A stretch of 64,000 nt of DNA. It comes from Phytophthora colocasiae. Taxonomy: Eukaryota > Oomycota > Peronosporomycetes > Peronosporales > Peronosporaceae. The DNA is taken from the NCBI GenBank assembly GCA_018806915.1, contig JAGKQI010000052.1, positions 434,001 through 498,000 of the forward strand. The letters run 5' to 3'. Numbering within the stretch: position 1 is the stretch's first letter; each line of letters starts with the position of its first letter. Positions 51,343 to 59,822 of the stretch are shown here, piece by piece. The notes beneath the pieces are model-generated. The model did no database searches, was not told where the DNA came from, and was given only the letters and a program-made list of their open reading frames with translations. The position numbers were made by a program, and so were the translations under genes.

Positions 51343-53544
51343 CTACCAGAGACAACCTTCACTTGGTAAAAGATGTTCCTGCTGTAGTAGCTGCCTACTT
51401 TTCTGTAGTAAGAAGTGTGAAGCAGTACTAGCAAGTCTCTTCATCGTCGCGTATTGCGTTCGCGTAATTTCCGTGCGAGGCTTCGAGTCGATACAGCACA
51501 ACGTCCCCATCGTCACATTCTCTGCTTTTCCATCAACAGTTAGTGGAAAACCAACGTAAAACCGGATCGGAATTGCGGAAGTCGCTCCTTGTTTGTGGAA
51601 ACGAACGTCTGCTTCATGATGCGCAGCCATGAATGGATACGGAGACATCAGCGCGTGTTGACAAGTTGTTTGTGCTCGAGGCACCGCCGATCTGACGAAT
51701 CCTGGGTGCGTTCCGACCACAACGTGCTCATGTTTAGCGCACATTATAGTCACAAACGAGTACTCGCAGCCTAGAGTCTTCACAGCCAAGCTACACAGTA
51801 ATTCCAGGTCGTGGACGTCTGGTAAAGTGATGTTCGTACTGAGTGGGGTTTCCGGTGCAAATATGTTGGCGATCTCCAATAACCCTTCCGACTTGATACT
51901 TGCCATTCGCTCGGTTTCATTGCTTGGAATTGGCGACTGCGGCACGTCCACAGTAGGGTCGTCGGGCAGATCTAAAAGGTAACTACGTTCATCAGCATTG
52001 CCCAATGTACAGTCTTCCAGCATCGGCAACTTTTCTTCATCAGTCAAAAATCCCTCGAGCTTGTTGACTTCACTGTCCTCTAATACTTGGAACCCAATTT
52101 CAGCCTGATTGTCCTCGCAGTTTTCTTCATACAGATTGAGAAGAGTTCGGATTACTGTCACTACTGCAGCGTGTTCTTGACTTCCGGCGGCCGCATTGAG
52201 TAGAGAAGCTGATAGAAAATCAATTAGTAAAGAAACTGTAGTCGAGTTGTTTGAGTCTTCAACCACACGAGGTGGGCCACGATGCCTTTCACGCTCTTCA
52301 GCAGTACCAGCAAACACTTCCGAGTATTCACAAGCTTGAACATTGGCGTGGCATCGAGTACATACGACGATCGCTGCTACACGACCGGCAAAGCTCTCCA
52401 TGTGTTCACTAGTCCAGCAATCGACACAGACCAGGTATCCACACAAGTAACAGCGTCTTGTATCCATTTTGAATGAGGATAAACTGCGATTCTTGATGGC
52501 GGAAGCTGCTTTCGATAGGGATAACTTCACCGGAGCCAAACTGTGTGTACAACATGGACAACGGGAGTTAAACGTCTCTATCGCACTCAGTTTGGCAGGG
52601 ACTTGAACGCCAAAGCGACGACGACGAACAAGTTCCGGGATCTTGGTTATACCATGAGCCATAGCCAGCAGTCGACGGAGTTGAGCTTTGTGATCCAAAT
52701 TAGGTCTTGGAGTTGAAGCAGGGTTTCCACTTGTACGTCGTCGGTTTGATGAATCCACCTCCTTCTCCGAATCGAACCACGCGTGGAAAACCACACGTAG
52801 CCCCTTATGGTCTGGTAGTTTATCCACCAGATACGAAGCATTTAACCCATGAAGCTGGTCAACGTGGGTGTTTGAGCCGACGATACGCCCAGGCGTGACT
52901 TCAGAAGGGGGTAATGCACACTTCAAGATGGTGAATCCATCCCGTTCTTGCTTGCGCTTGAAGAAGTCGAAGTAGCACCATTGCTCGTTGTGTCCCAGCA
53001 TCGTTGTTCGTTCAAAGCTATTGGTCTTCACTACAAGCTGTTCGTTGTGATCCCCCTTTTGCACTCTCACTTCACGCTCATAGGACCCGAAGATGAAGCT
53101 TTTCGAGTACAAAGCAGACATGGAGGCGTTGTGCTCCGATTCAGAATGAGAACGGAGGATACTGGAAACTTCTTCGATACTAGCATCCAATCGACCAGCA
53201 CATATCACTTCCAATCCGTGGTAATGACCGTCTTGAATATCGACTGCGGGGCGTCTGAAGACGACGAAGCTATTGACCGATTCAACGCGTTTCCACGGTC
53301 CGTTGGCTTCCGGACCGGCAGATAAAGATGCAAAGTCTTCACGATCGTGTGCAGCACGGGCCCGTTCGAGCATCTCGCCGTCCGAAAGAGCGATGGAGCG
53401 TACGGATTCGTGTTGAATGTCATCATCGCTTAGCTGCGTTACTATCGTCGGTGTCGAGCTGGAAAGGCTGTTGGGATCGTTTGATGACATGGAGCTACTG
53501 CGACGTCTCGCTTCCAGCATGTTGCGCACCAGTGACAGATTCAT
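51343..53544 (-). CDS. START-like/FYVE-like/GAF protein, gene H
   Basis: 733 residues from the ATG at 53544, giving MNLSLVRNMLEARRRSS, the same style of N-terminus as D and E; an open frame continues upstream to 53667 without ATG. START-like part with LGHNEQWCYFDFFKRK and VDQLHGLNASYLV. FYVE-like finger about 325-405 with SRCPCCTHSL, RRCYLCGYLVCVDCW and VVCTRC. Acidic linker about 470-500. GAF domain about 575-705 with PRAQTTCQHALM, HHEADVRFHKQ and GTLCCIDS. Intact. It is the closest relative of the interrupted gene C (both have the HHEADVRFH block and the EHAAV segment), so it shows what C looked like before the copia insertion. It is transcribed opposite to C-F. Confidence 0.9.
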   Translation of the reverse strand: MNLSLVRNMLEARRRSSSMSSNDPNSLSSSTPTIVTQLSDDDIQHESVRSIALSDGEMLERARAAHDREDFASLSAGPEANGPWKRVESVNSFVVFRRPAVDIQDGHYHGLEVICAGRLDASIEEVSSILRSHSESEHNASMSALYSKSFIFGSYEREVRVQKGDHNEQLVVKTNSFERTTMLGHNEQWCYFDFFKRKQERDGFTILKCALPPSEVTPGRIVGSNTHVDQLHGLNASYLVDKLPDHKGLRVVFHAWFDSEKEVDSSNRRRTSGNPASTPRPNLDHKAQLRRLLAMAHGITKIPELVRRRRFGVQVPAKLSAIETFNSRCPCCTHSLAPVKLSLSKAASAIKNRSLSSFKMDTRRCYLCGYLVCVDCWTSEHMESFAGRVAAIVVCTRCHANVQACEYSEVFAGTAEERERHRGPPRVVEDSNNSTTVSLLIDFLSASLLNAAAGSQEHAAVVTVIRTLLNLYEENCEDNQAEIGFQVLEDSEVNKLEGFLTDEEKLPMLEDCTLGNADERSYLLDLPDDPTVDVPQSPIPSNETERMASIKSEGLLEIANIFAPETPLSTNITLPDVHDLELLCSLAVKTLGCEYSFVTIMCAKHEHVVVGTHPGFVRSAVPRAQTTCQHALMSPYPFMAAHHEADVRFHKQGATSAIPIRFYVGFPLTVDGKAENVTMGTLCCIDSKPRTEITRTQYATMKRLASTASHFLLQKSRQLLQQEHLLPSEGCLW

Positions 53545-53836
53545 GTCAAGTCTTGGTGGAGTTTTGAGATCTGGCGGCTTGTTGCGCTCTGTTCTGGATG
53601 ATCTCAAGTGCCCGGACTGTTTCAATGGTCGGAAGAAAGCCAAGCAGACGTGATCGCCTGTCCTCACTTAATGGTTTCGAAATCTTGGAAACGCCCACCA
53701 GTCTGGAAATCCCATCGGAGTCGTCCGGTGCAATGAAAAGTTTAGTGGATATCATGGGTAAACGCTTTCATCATTTGCCAGAGGCAACCACCGTTGTCCT
53801 TCGGAATGACGAAATCCGGACCGTTTTATATAAACT

Positions 53837-55111
53837 CTACGCCTGGAGATGTTCATCACATTCGAGCTCTGATCGGGATCGCTTGATGCTGACGTTGCAG
53901 CGTTTACACGCCACGATAGATGCTACACGGCCCGCTTCGGTCTCCATTTGAGCTGTCGACCAGCACACACCACAGATGAGATACCCACACAAGTAGCATC
54001 GTTTCTTCTTCAACCGTTTCCAGTCCGATAGACCCGTTGCCAGCGTCAGCTTGACAGTAGAGAGACTGCAAGTACAGCACGGGCAACGTGTATTTTCGAC
54101 CGGGACACTCAGCCTTTCCAAGTTGAAGCGACAGTGACGCACGTATGCAGGTAGTTGAGCTACACCACGTGCCATTGCCAGTAATCGTCGATACTGCGCT
54201 TTTGCTTCCCGACGAGAATTGGCATTCAACGCGATTGTATTTGAGTCTGAGAGTGATCGGGTTCTACCGTGGCAGTTCAAGTTCGTGCCTACGGGGTCAA
54301 ACCAGCAGTGAAACACTACTCGAAGTCCCTTACGATCGGGTAATTGAACAACCAAGTATGATGCAGCTAGACGATGCAATTGATGCACACGTGCGTGATC
54401 TCCGGCGACTCGACCTGGCGTTGATTCATCTGAACGAAGAGAACGCTGGGAAATGGTAAAGCCGTCACGTTCGGTGTTGCGCTGGAAAAAGTCGAGGTAG
54501 CACCATTGCTCATTGTGTCCGAATGGTTTAGTGTGCACGAAACTACTGGTCTTCAGTGCTAACTGTTCCCCGTCGGTGGCATCGGTATTGGTATCGGCAT
54601 TCCAGCAGCGGTCGATCGTCCCAAAGATGAAGTTCTTGTCGTACAACCCCCTCATAGTGGCGTTGTGTTCTGCTTCTGAGTCCGGACACAGAATTCGAGT
54701 GACTTCATCAAGACTTGCGTCCAGTTGACCAGAGCACAGCACTTCTGTATGTTGCAGAGTCCTTCGTTGTGAATCGTGTCGACGTAAAATAGAGAACCGA
54801 TCGACTGTTTCAATGACTTGCCACGCCCCACCGTCTTCTATTTCCGCGATAGCATTAAAGTCCGTGTTGGTGTGCACATTGCGTGCCCGTCGAAGAAGCT
54901 CACGGTCCGATAGCAACCTGTCAGGGCTGCTGCGTGGCTCAATGGTGAGCTGAGACATCGAGAATCGACTGAAATTGGCGTCGGAAGCCGTGACCGATGA
55001 CTCGGAACTGATTGCGTTGTCAATCATCATGTTCATCGATAGTGCAATTGGCTGTGACCTCCCCCATGTTCGAAGACTTCGAATGGGAGGGCCTTCTTGG
55101 CCCGACTGCAT
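53837..55111 (-). CDS. START-like/FYVE-like protein without GAF domain, gene I
   Basis: 424 residues, ATG at 55111; a second ATG about 26 codons in (MNMMIDN) could also serve. START-like part with FGHNEQWCYLDFFQRN and VHQLHRLAASYLV. FYVE-like finger at about 335-400: CPCCTCSL, KRCYLCGYLICGVCW, VACKRC. The protein then ends after SRSELECDEHLQA, where the paralogues go on with a linker and GAF domain. It may be a natural short isoform gene or the result of a 3' deletion; no GAF remnant is seen in the ~290 bp before gene H begins. It is also the most divergent member here. A TATAAA-like word near 53826 could serve gene H. Confidence 0.82.
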   Translation of the reverse strand: MQSGQEGPPIRSLRTWGRSQPIALSMNMMIDNAISSESSVTASDANFSRFSMSQLTIEPRSSPDRLLSDRELLRRARNVHTNTDFNAIAEIEDGGAWQVIETVDRFSILRRHDSQRRTLQHTEVLCSGQLDASLDEVTRILCPDSEAEHNATMRGLYDKNFIFGTIDRCWNADTNTDATDGEQLALKTSSFVHTKPFGHNEQWCYLDFFQRNTERDGFTISQRSLRSDESTPGRVAGDHARVHQLHRLAASYLVVQLPDRKGLRVVFHCWFDPVGTNLNCHGRTRSLSDSNTIALNANSRREAKAQYRRLLAMARGVAQLPAYVRHCRFNLERLSVPVENTRCPCCTCSLSTVKLTLATGLSDWKRLKKKRCYLCGYLICGVCWSTAQMETEAGRVASIVACKRCNVSIKRSRSELECDEHLQA

Positions 55112-56104
55112 CGTACCAAGTAGCAGTGTTCGTTGTTAACCAGAAATTGAATTGTGGCGCTTTGAAAGCGTTTACATCGTTGCTCAAGTGCTCACCGACG
55201 ATATACGGGTGAGATAGTCCTCCATCCTTAAGCTCGACTTGAAACGAGATAGACGACACGTTCCTTGCGTGGCTGGTATGGGGGCAGTCATCTCTTGGTT
55301 GCTGTACAGAGGGAAGAGGATGAAGTATGCCGCCGAATTCCATTCAGCATAGGCAATTCGTGCGCGAGTTGGACCACCTTTTGAATCCGCACAAAAGTGC
55401 CAGAAGCTACTGGTCCCCACCAATATTTAACGCTTACATTTCTGGTATCGATGCAGATGGCGACACTAAGAGACCAGCTTGTGGTGAGCAGCGTCGTTAA
55501 CTGTATCCAACACTTAAGTGGTTTAACCGGCGTGCTGCCAGAAAAGAAGCCCATGGTGCTGTTGCGATGCTACTGATCTGACTCAAACTCATTTTCCGAT
55601 GCTCCCTACATACGATTACATAGCGATTCACAGCTAGCGTTAGAAGCGCCCGATTTAACGTTGAAGGGGCAGTGTGAGGCCCTGCGATGCCGACCTCAAT
55701 CCCCTTCATTAGACAACATTCTTGCTCCTTCATCGTGAATCTTGACGTGCAATTTGGATCGGGTTTGCTGCGTGCGACACATGGCTACCCTTGTGCATAA
55801 CGATGTACTAGTAGTATCTGTGTGGACAGGTATTGTATTCTCAGAGCGAAATTGGCCTGGTGTGCTCTCTCGAAAAGTGATAAAATTTTGGAGGTTTTAT
55901 GAAACCGCATCTCGTTTGCTATCCAACTTGATGTTGCAGGGGCTGCAACTTGCCAAAACACTGTTGGGCAAGTTGTTGGGCCAAAACGACAAGTTACCGT
56001 ATAATATTGGCATCATCAAGTTCTTCTCTCCTATCCATTGCTTGCCTATTTTCGGTTGCGTTCAAACCACTTGCCCCTCACGAAACACTGTCGTTCAGGC
56101 ACTT
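55112..56104. other. Intergenic between gene I and the MULE
   Basis: About 1 kb with only short open frames on both strands, none recognised. It includes the promoter side of gene I. An imperfect repeat of GGGCAAGTTGTTGGGCC-type words occurs near 55940-55985. Confidence 0.35.
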
Positions 56105-56107
56105 TCT

Positions 56108-57769
56108 TCATTGCGGCAGTCGACCAGAGACGTTCGACGTGCATTTTGGAGCGAGCAGTAGGCGAGGCGGTGGGTATTGCTCAAACGCTTGTTTCGGATA
56201 GGAGCTTCTGCATGAATTACCGAGCCAGTTATTCGCTGATTCCGACAAGTTTGAGGTTACTTCGTCGTAAGAAGGTTGATTGTGTGATTCGTTGAACGCG
56301 TAAGTAACCCAATGTGCCTTGTCGATTCCGTTTAAGTATTCGACTGCTAGCAGTCGAGTATCACCGAGCCGTGAGCTGTAGTAGTTGTAGTCGTTTTCAC
56401 ACTCGCTTCTTGCCATCTGAAAAACCAGTGCTTGTTCGTTGGGCGTGAGCTTCGAACCCTTCTTTTCAACATTGGTGATAATATGACGAACGCAAAATCG
56501 GTGTCCACAGCCACCATACACCTCTGACACCGATGCAAGAAGACCTTTTTGTCGATCCGATACAAACACTGGTTTCCACATGGATTCAAAACTGCTGAAT
56601 GCTGTTTGCATCTCTTTTACGAACCAGATCCAGTTGTCGTAATCTTCTTGCATCACCAGGGCCAACCCAAACACGATGATGTGGCCATGCATATCCTTTG
56701 TCGTAGCAAGCAGATACACACCGCGTTTATTCATGTCTGCTTTGAGGTGTGTTCCGTCCAGACCAATTACGTGCTTACAGTGTTGAGAAGCCTGTAAACA
56801 AGAACTGGGGAACACGCATACTCTCTTGAAAATACCGTCGGGAGTCTTCTCAAAGTTGAAATGCGTCTTGGGGTTTCCTTCGGCCACCATTGCTATATAC
56901 GACTCCAGCTTTTGGTAACTTTCTAACATGTCACCTTGGAGTTTCTCCAACAGTTGACGTTTGAACTTCGAAGCAGTTTGGCGATTAGTAGAGATCTGTT
57001 TTGAGAGTAGGAAATCCAGTAGTGACTTTCCCTTTACGGTTTCCCACGCTCCGCTGTACGCGGGTAACATTTCTCGCTCTACCAGACCTTTCATGACACT
57101 AAAGGGCACGTCATGGCGGCGCTGTCGTGTCGTTTCGTGAGCCAGTGCTCCCTCGACAAATGTATCTTCCTGAAATCCAGCATGTCGATAATGATCATGA
57201 GCCAAGCACATACGTGTTACCTTCCACTCATCTCGGATGCCATAAACTGTAATGTAGAACGGGCAATTGGGTCTGCTTTCTTTAAAAAGCTGTTGTTGAC
57301 CTTTCAGTATTTTGCACACGTACCGCGCGTTTCCTTCTCGCTGATCTTTGTGCCAACTGCTGTAGCCAACCTTTAAAGAGAAGCCAACTTTTCGCGCATA
57401 TTCCCTGCATCGCTGTTGTAGCAAGGTCCGAGACTCAAAAATTGCTGGAGCAAGGTTTCTTCCGTTGTCGTATACAGAACCAAACGTGGCCAGATCTCGC
57501 CGATCCATTCCACCACTTATGTTTTCCCGCAGCAGCCCCAATTCCCGTAAGGTTTTAACATCGTCAGCATTAAGCGAACTGATAGACAAGGCTGACTGAG
57601 TTGCAGTTAGAACCGCTTCTGGAGCAGGAACTTCATCTGTTGAAGCTGACGTTGATGTAGGAAGTAGTGGCTCTTCTACAATGACAGTCCGGTTTGGTTG
57701 GTTGGCTGGTGGACCAACACTATCTCGAATGTTGTCTTTAATTGAGCCGGCAGGGAGTTCACTAGACAT
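56108..57769 (-). CDS. MULE transposase, C-terminally truncated
   Basis: 553 residues from the ATG at 57769 (no ATG in the open frame upstream to 57838). A FAR1/WRKY-GCM1-like N-terminal binding region is suggested by FKESRPNCPFYITVY then RDEWKVTRMCLAHDHYRH. The MULE catalytic domain follows: CKHVIGLDGTHLKADMNKRG with the first Asp, KPVFVSDRQKGLLASV with the second, and CGHRFCVRHIITNV. NLSESANNWLGN should hold the last conserved acidic region. After about 15 more family residues the frame enters the inverted repeat and ends with APKCTSNVSGRLPQ. The usual C-terminal SWIM zinc finger is absent. It has no internal stop, but the missing end makes function doubtful. Confidence 0.8.
   Translation of the reverse strand: MSSELPAGSIKDNIRDSVGPPANQPNRTVIVEEPLLPTSTSASTDEVPAPEAVLTATQSALSISSLNADDVKTLRELGLLRENISGGMDRRDLATFGSVYDNGRNLAPAIFESRTLLQQRCREYARKVGFSLKVGYSSWHKDQREGNARYVCKILKGQQQLFKESRPNCPFYITVYGIRDEWKVTRMCLAHDHYRHAGFQEDTFVEGALAHETTRQRRHDVPFSVMKGLVEREMLPAYSGAWETVKGKSLLDFLLSKQISTNRQTASKFKRQLLEKLQGDMLESYQKLESYIAMVAEGNPKTHFNFEKTPDGIFKRVCVFPSSCLQASQHCKHVIGLDGTHLKADMNKRGVYLLATTKDMHGHIIVFGLALVMQEDYDNWIWFVKEMQTAFSSFESMWKPVFVSDRQKGLLASVSEVYGGCGHRFCVRHIITNVEKKGSKLTPNEQALVFQMARSECENDYNYYSSRLGDTRLLAVEYLNGIDKAHWVTYAFNESHNQPSYDEVTSNLSESANNWLGNSCRSSYPKQAFEQYPPPRLLLAPKCTSNVSGRLPQ
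56112..56178 (+). repeat. MULE inverted repeat, left copy
   Basis: About 67 bp. It pairs inverted with 58318-58386 and encodes the last residues of the truncated transposase on the minus strand. Confidence 0.6.
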
Positions 57770-57921
57770 GGTAGGAGTAGAGGAAAAGGGCGGGGCAGAA
57801 AACTGCGGCAGCTTGGAAAATGAAAAGTGAGAGAACACCCTTAAGCAAACAAAGTCTAACGACTACGACGTTCTCAGGACGAGAAAAATGAAACCCCCAA
57901 GTAGGTTTATTTTCATGTTGG

Positions 57922-58011
57922 GATCGTACGATTCAATTTTCTAACATGCTATGCCAGCTACATATTTTGAATCGTACGACTACTGTATTGGGTGTTTTTA
58001 ATCGTACGATT
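57922..58011. repeat. Three palindromic ATCGTACGAT boxes
   Basis: GATCGTACGATT (57922-57933), AATCGTACGAC (57970-57980) and the perfect palindrome AATCGTACGATT (58000-58011) lie within 90 bp, spaced 48 and 30 bp. They sit 150-240 bp upstream of the MULE transposase start, inside the element. A binding site for transposase or a regulator is likely; this is inferred from palindromy and repetition. Confidence 0.6.
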
Positions 58012-58317
58012 GCACACAGTTCTAAAAGCACTTAATCTAAATTTGGAAATGACTTTATCGTTCCCACCAACTTATACCACAGACTCCTACCTACTTACGT
58101 TTTTCCAAAGTGGCCTAGTATACTTAGCTAGTTTAATTCCTCAGGTTGGACCATACACGGGCCTGCGTCTGCACGGGTTGCCTGGCCTCTGCTCTTCGGC
58201 TGGTGGACGTGCGGCGCTCTGCTCACGAGTTCGTCGTCTTCTTGTGGCCGCGTCAGCGATATAAAGTGCTGTTCCGACCTGCATAACGATTGATCGGGGC
58301 TATAGAGCTTCCCCACC

Positions 58318-58386
58318 GCCTTGCCTACTGCTCTCCTCTCTAGAGCTCCAAAATGCACGTCGATCGTCTCTGGTCGACTGCCGCAA
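58318..58386 (-). repeat. MULE inverted repeat, right copy
   Basis: It pairs inverted with 56112-56178, with an insertion of about 8 bp (TCTAGAGC region) relative to the left copy. Confidence 0.6.
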
Positions 58387-58390
58387 TGCC

Positions 58391-58882
58391 TGTCCAAGCG
58401 GACGTTGCCCAGTCAACGCGGCGAGCGATTGACATGCCACCGAGAGGCGGAGCATACACACACGTCACAGCAATGGCGTGCATGCCGCGAGTTAGCAAAC
58501 GAGCCATTGTAAGCGTGTCGGCGACTAACGTCCAGTCAATAGCGGCGCGAGGTGATGAAGAGCTCGCAGAAACTCGGCTTTCATCAGCACCGCACCTTCA
58601 GTTTCTGGCTGTTACGATGGCGAAAAGCGACATAGTCGACCTGTCGAGCGACTTGTGCGGCCGCGATGGGGCAACATTCACGCATTGTCAGGCGTGGCGA
58701 GGTGCATGGGGCAGAGCCCTCGCCGCAAGAACATTGCGAGGATGAGACGGCAACGGACCACGCGACTTTACACCTCCGGTTTCCCGCGTAGGTAGGTCGC
58801 TCCCCGTCCATCGTGGGTCATTCGCGAATCTGCACGCTCGGACACAAGTCGAGACTTCACTACCTACCAAGGATAATTAACC
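58391..58882. promoter_or_regulatory. Upstream region of the Lys/Glu-rich protein gene
   Basis: About 490 bp, G+C-rich. An open frame at 58353-58745 overlaps the MULE repeat and resembles nothing known; it is probably chance. The last 70 bp contain a likely transcription start (58816-58831) and a Kozak-like AACCATGG at the ATG. Confidence 0.4.
58816..58831 (+). promoter_or_regulatory. Oomycete initiator-like motif
   Basis: GGTCATTCGCGAATCT matches 12 of 16 positions of the oomycete core promoter consensus GCTCATTYYNCAWTTT, as I remember it, and lies 52 bp before the ATG, in the usual range. Confidence 0.4.
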
Positions 58883-59464
58883 ATGGGCTGTGCTCAATCC
58901 ACCACTGCTAAGGACCCGGCTGAGACCACCCCCGCTGAGGCCACTCCTGAGGTCGCTGCCACGGAGACTAAGGCTGAGGAGACGACGGCCACTGAGGAGG
59001 TCGCCAAGGAGGAGACCACTGAAGAGAAGCCTGCTGAGACTGAGACTGCTAAGGAGGAGAAGCCCGCTGAGACCGAGGCTGCCAAGGAAGAGAAGCCCAC
59101 TGAGGCCGCTGAAGAGCCTAAGGTTGAGGCGGCTCCTAAGGAAGAGCCCAAGGCCGAGGAGCCAAAGGCTGAAGAGGCCCCTAAGGTTGAATCCGAGGAG
59201 GCTCCCAAGGAAGAGGAGAAGCCTGTCGTTGAGGAGGCTAAGGTCGAGGAGTCCGCCAAGGTTGAAGAGCCTAAGGTTGAGGAGCCTGCCAAGATCGAGG
59301 AGACCCCCAAGGAGGAGGAGAAGCCTGTTGCTGAGGAGTCCAAGGTTGAGGAGACTAAGGCTGAGCAGACTAAGGAGGTCGAAGAGCCCGTCAAGGAGGA
59401 GGAGCCCAAGAAGGAGGAGTCCGTTAAGACCGAGGAGCCAAAGAAGGAGGAGACGACCGCATAA
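58883..59464 (+). CDS. Lys/Glu-rich repetitive protein with predicted N-terminal lipid anchor
   Basis: 193 residues, ATG at 58883. MGCAQS at the N-terminus fits N-myristoylation of Gly2 with palmitoylation of Cys3, which would place the protein on a membrane. The rest is almost entirely Glu, Lys, Ala, Pro, Thr and Val in loose repeats such as AKEEKPAETEA, KVEEPKVEEPAK and TPKEEEKPVAEE, certainly disordered and highly charged. Codons are almost only GAG, AAG, GCT, ACC and CCC, a strong bias that suggests very high expression. The same bias creates long open frames in the +2 and antisense frames, which are not genes. No enzymatic role can be assigned; a membrane-bound charged scaffold, or a function in osmotic or cytoskeletal organisation, is speculation. 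The next gene has a tail of similar composition. Confidence 0.85.
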   Translation: MGCAQSTTAKDPAETTPAEATPEVAATETKAEETTATEEVAKEETTEEKPAETETAKEEKPAETEAAKEEKPTEAAEEPKVEAAPKEEPKAEEPKAEEAPKVESEEAPKEEEKPVVEEAKVEESAKVEEPKVEEPAKIEETPKEEEKPVAEESKVEETKAEQTKEVEEPVKEEEPKKEESVKTEEPKKEETTA

Positions 59465-59822
59465 ATTACAGACCGCACCGCAGTGTTGCCAGTACGAGAC
59501 GACCCACGAGAGCGTGCTGACACCTCCCTATTTTGCCAATAAACTCTGTATATCCATCTCCTAACACTTGGTTGTGATTTCTCCTAGGTAAAGTCGTAAC
59601 TGGTGCAACGCTCGGGTCATAACAGACACCACCGTGTTATTGTGGATCGTGCAGTTGAGTGCGTGTGATTTGTCACGGTTGAGTTGAAGTTTTACCATCA
59701 CTCTTCTCCAGAGTGACGGTATAAAGCATGTTTTAAACACTCTGGCAATGTATTACGTCAGTTTTCTTCCACACCCCATCCTAGAGTCATTCCCGAAAGT
59801 GCTCGTCCTCTCGCCAAAGGCC
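59465..59822. promoter_or_regulatory. Upstream region of the alpha/beta hydrolase gene
   Basis: 358 bp. AATAAA at 59538-59543 may be the polyadenylation signal of the Lys/Glu-rich gene. The hydrolase frame is open from an ATG at 59748, 25 codons before the preferred start. Confidence 0.4.

Larger units (their letters stand above)
56105..58390 (-). mobile_element. MULE (Mutator-like) element, truncated
   Basis: A MULE transposase on the minus strand (56108-57769) is enclosed by an inverted repeat of about 70 bp: 56112-56178 and 58318-58386 share CGGCAGTCGACCAGAGACG, then CGACGTGCATTTTGGAGC and GCAGTAGGC, with a few differences and a small indel. I take these as terminal or near-terminal inverted repeats. 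I found no 9-11-bp target duplication, so exact ends are uncertain. The transposase lacks its C-terminal part, so an internal deletion probably joined the gene directly to the repeat. Confidence 0.65.

Noticed and set aside
58353..58745. 130-residue plus-strand frame upstream of the Lys/Glu-rich gene
   Set aside because: It begins inside the MULE inverted repeat and lies in the G+C-rich promoter region; no similarity recognised.
58894..59564. Long open frames in the +2 frame and on the minus strand over the Lys/Glu-rich gene
   Set aside because: They arise from the extreme codon bias and give Arg/Leu- or Ser-rich low-complexity translations.
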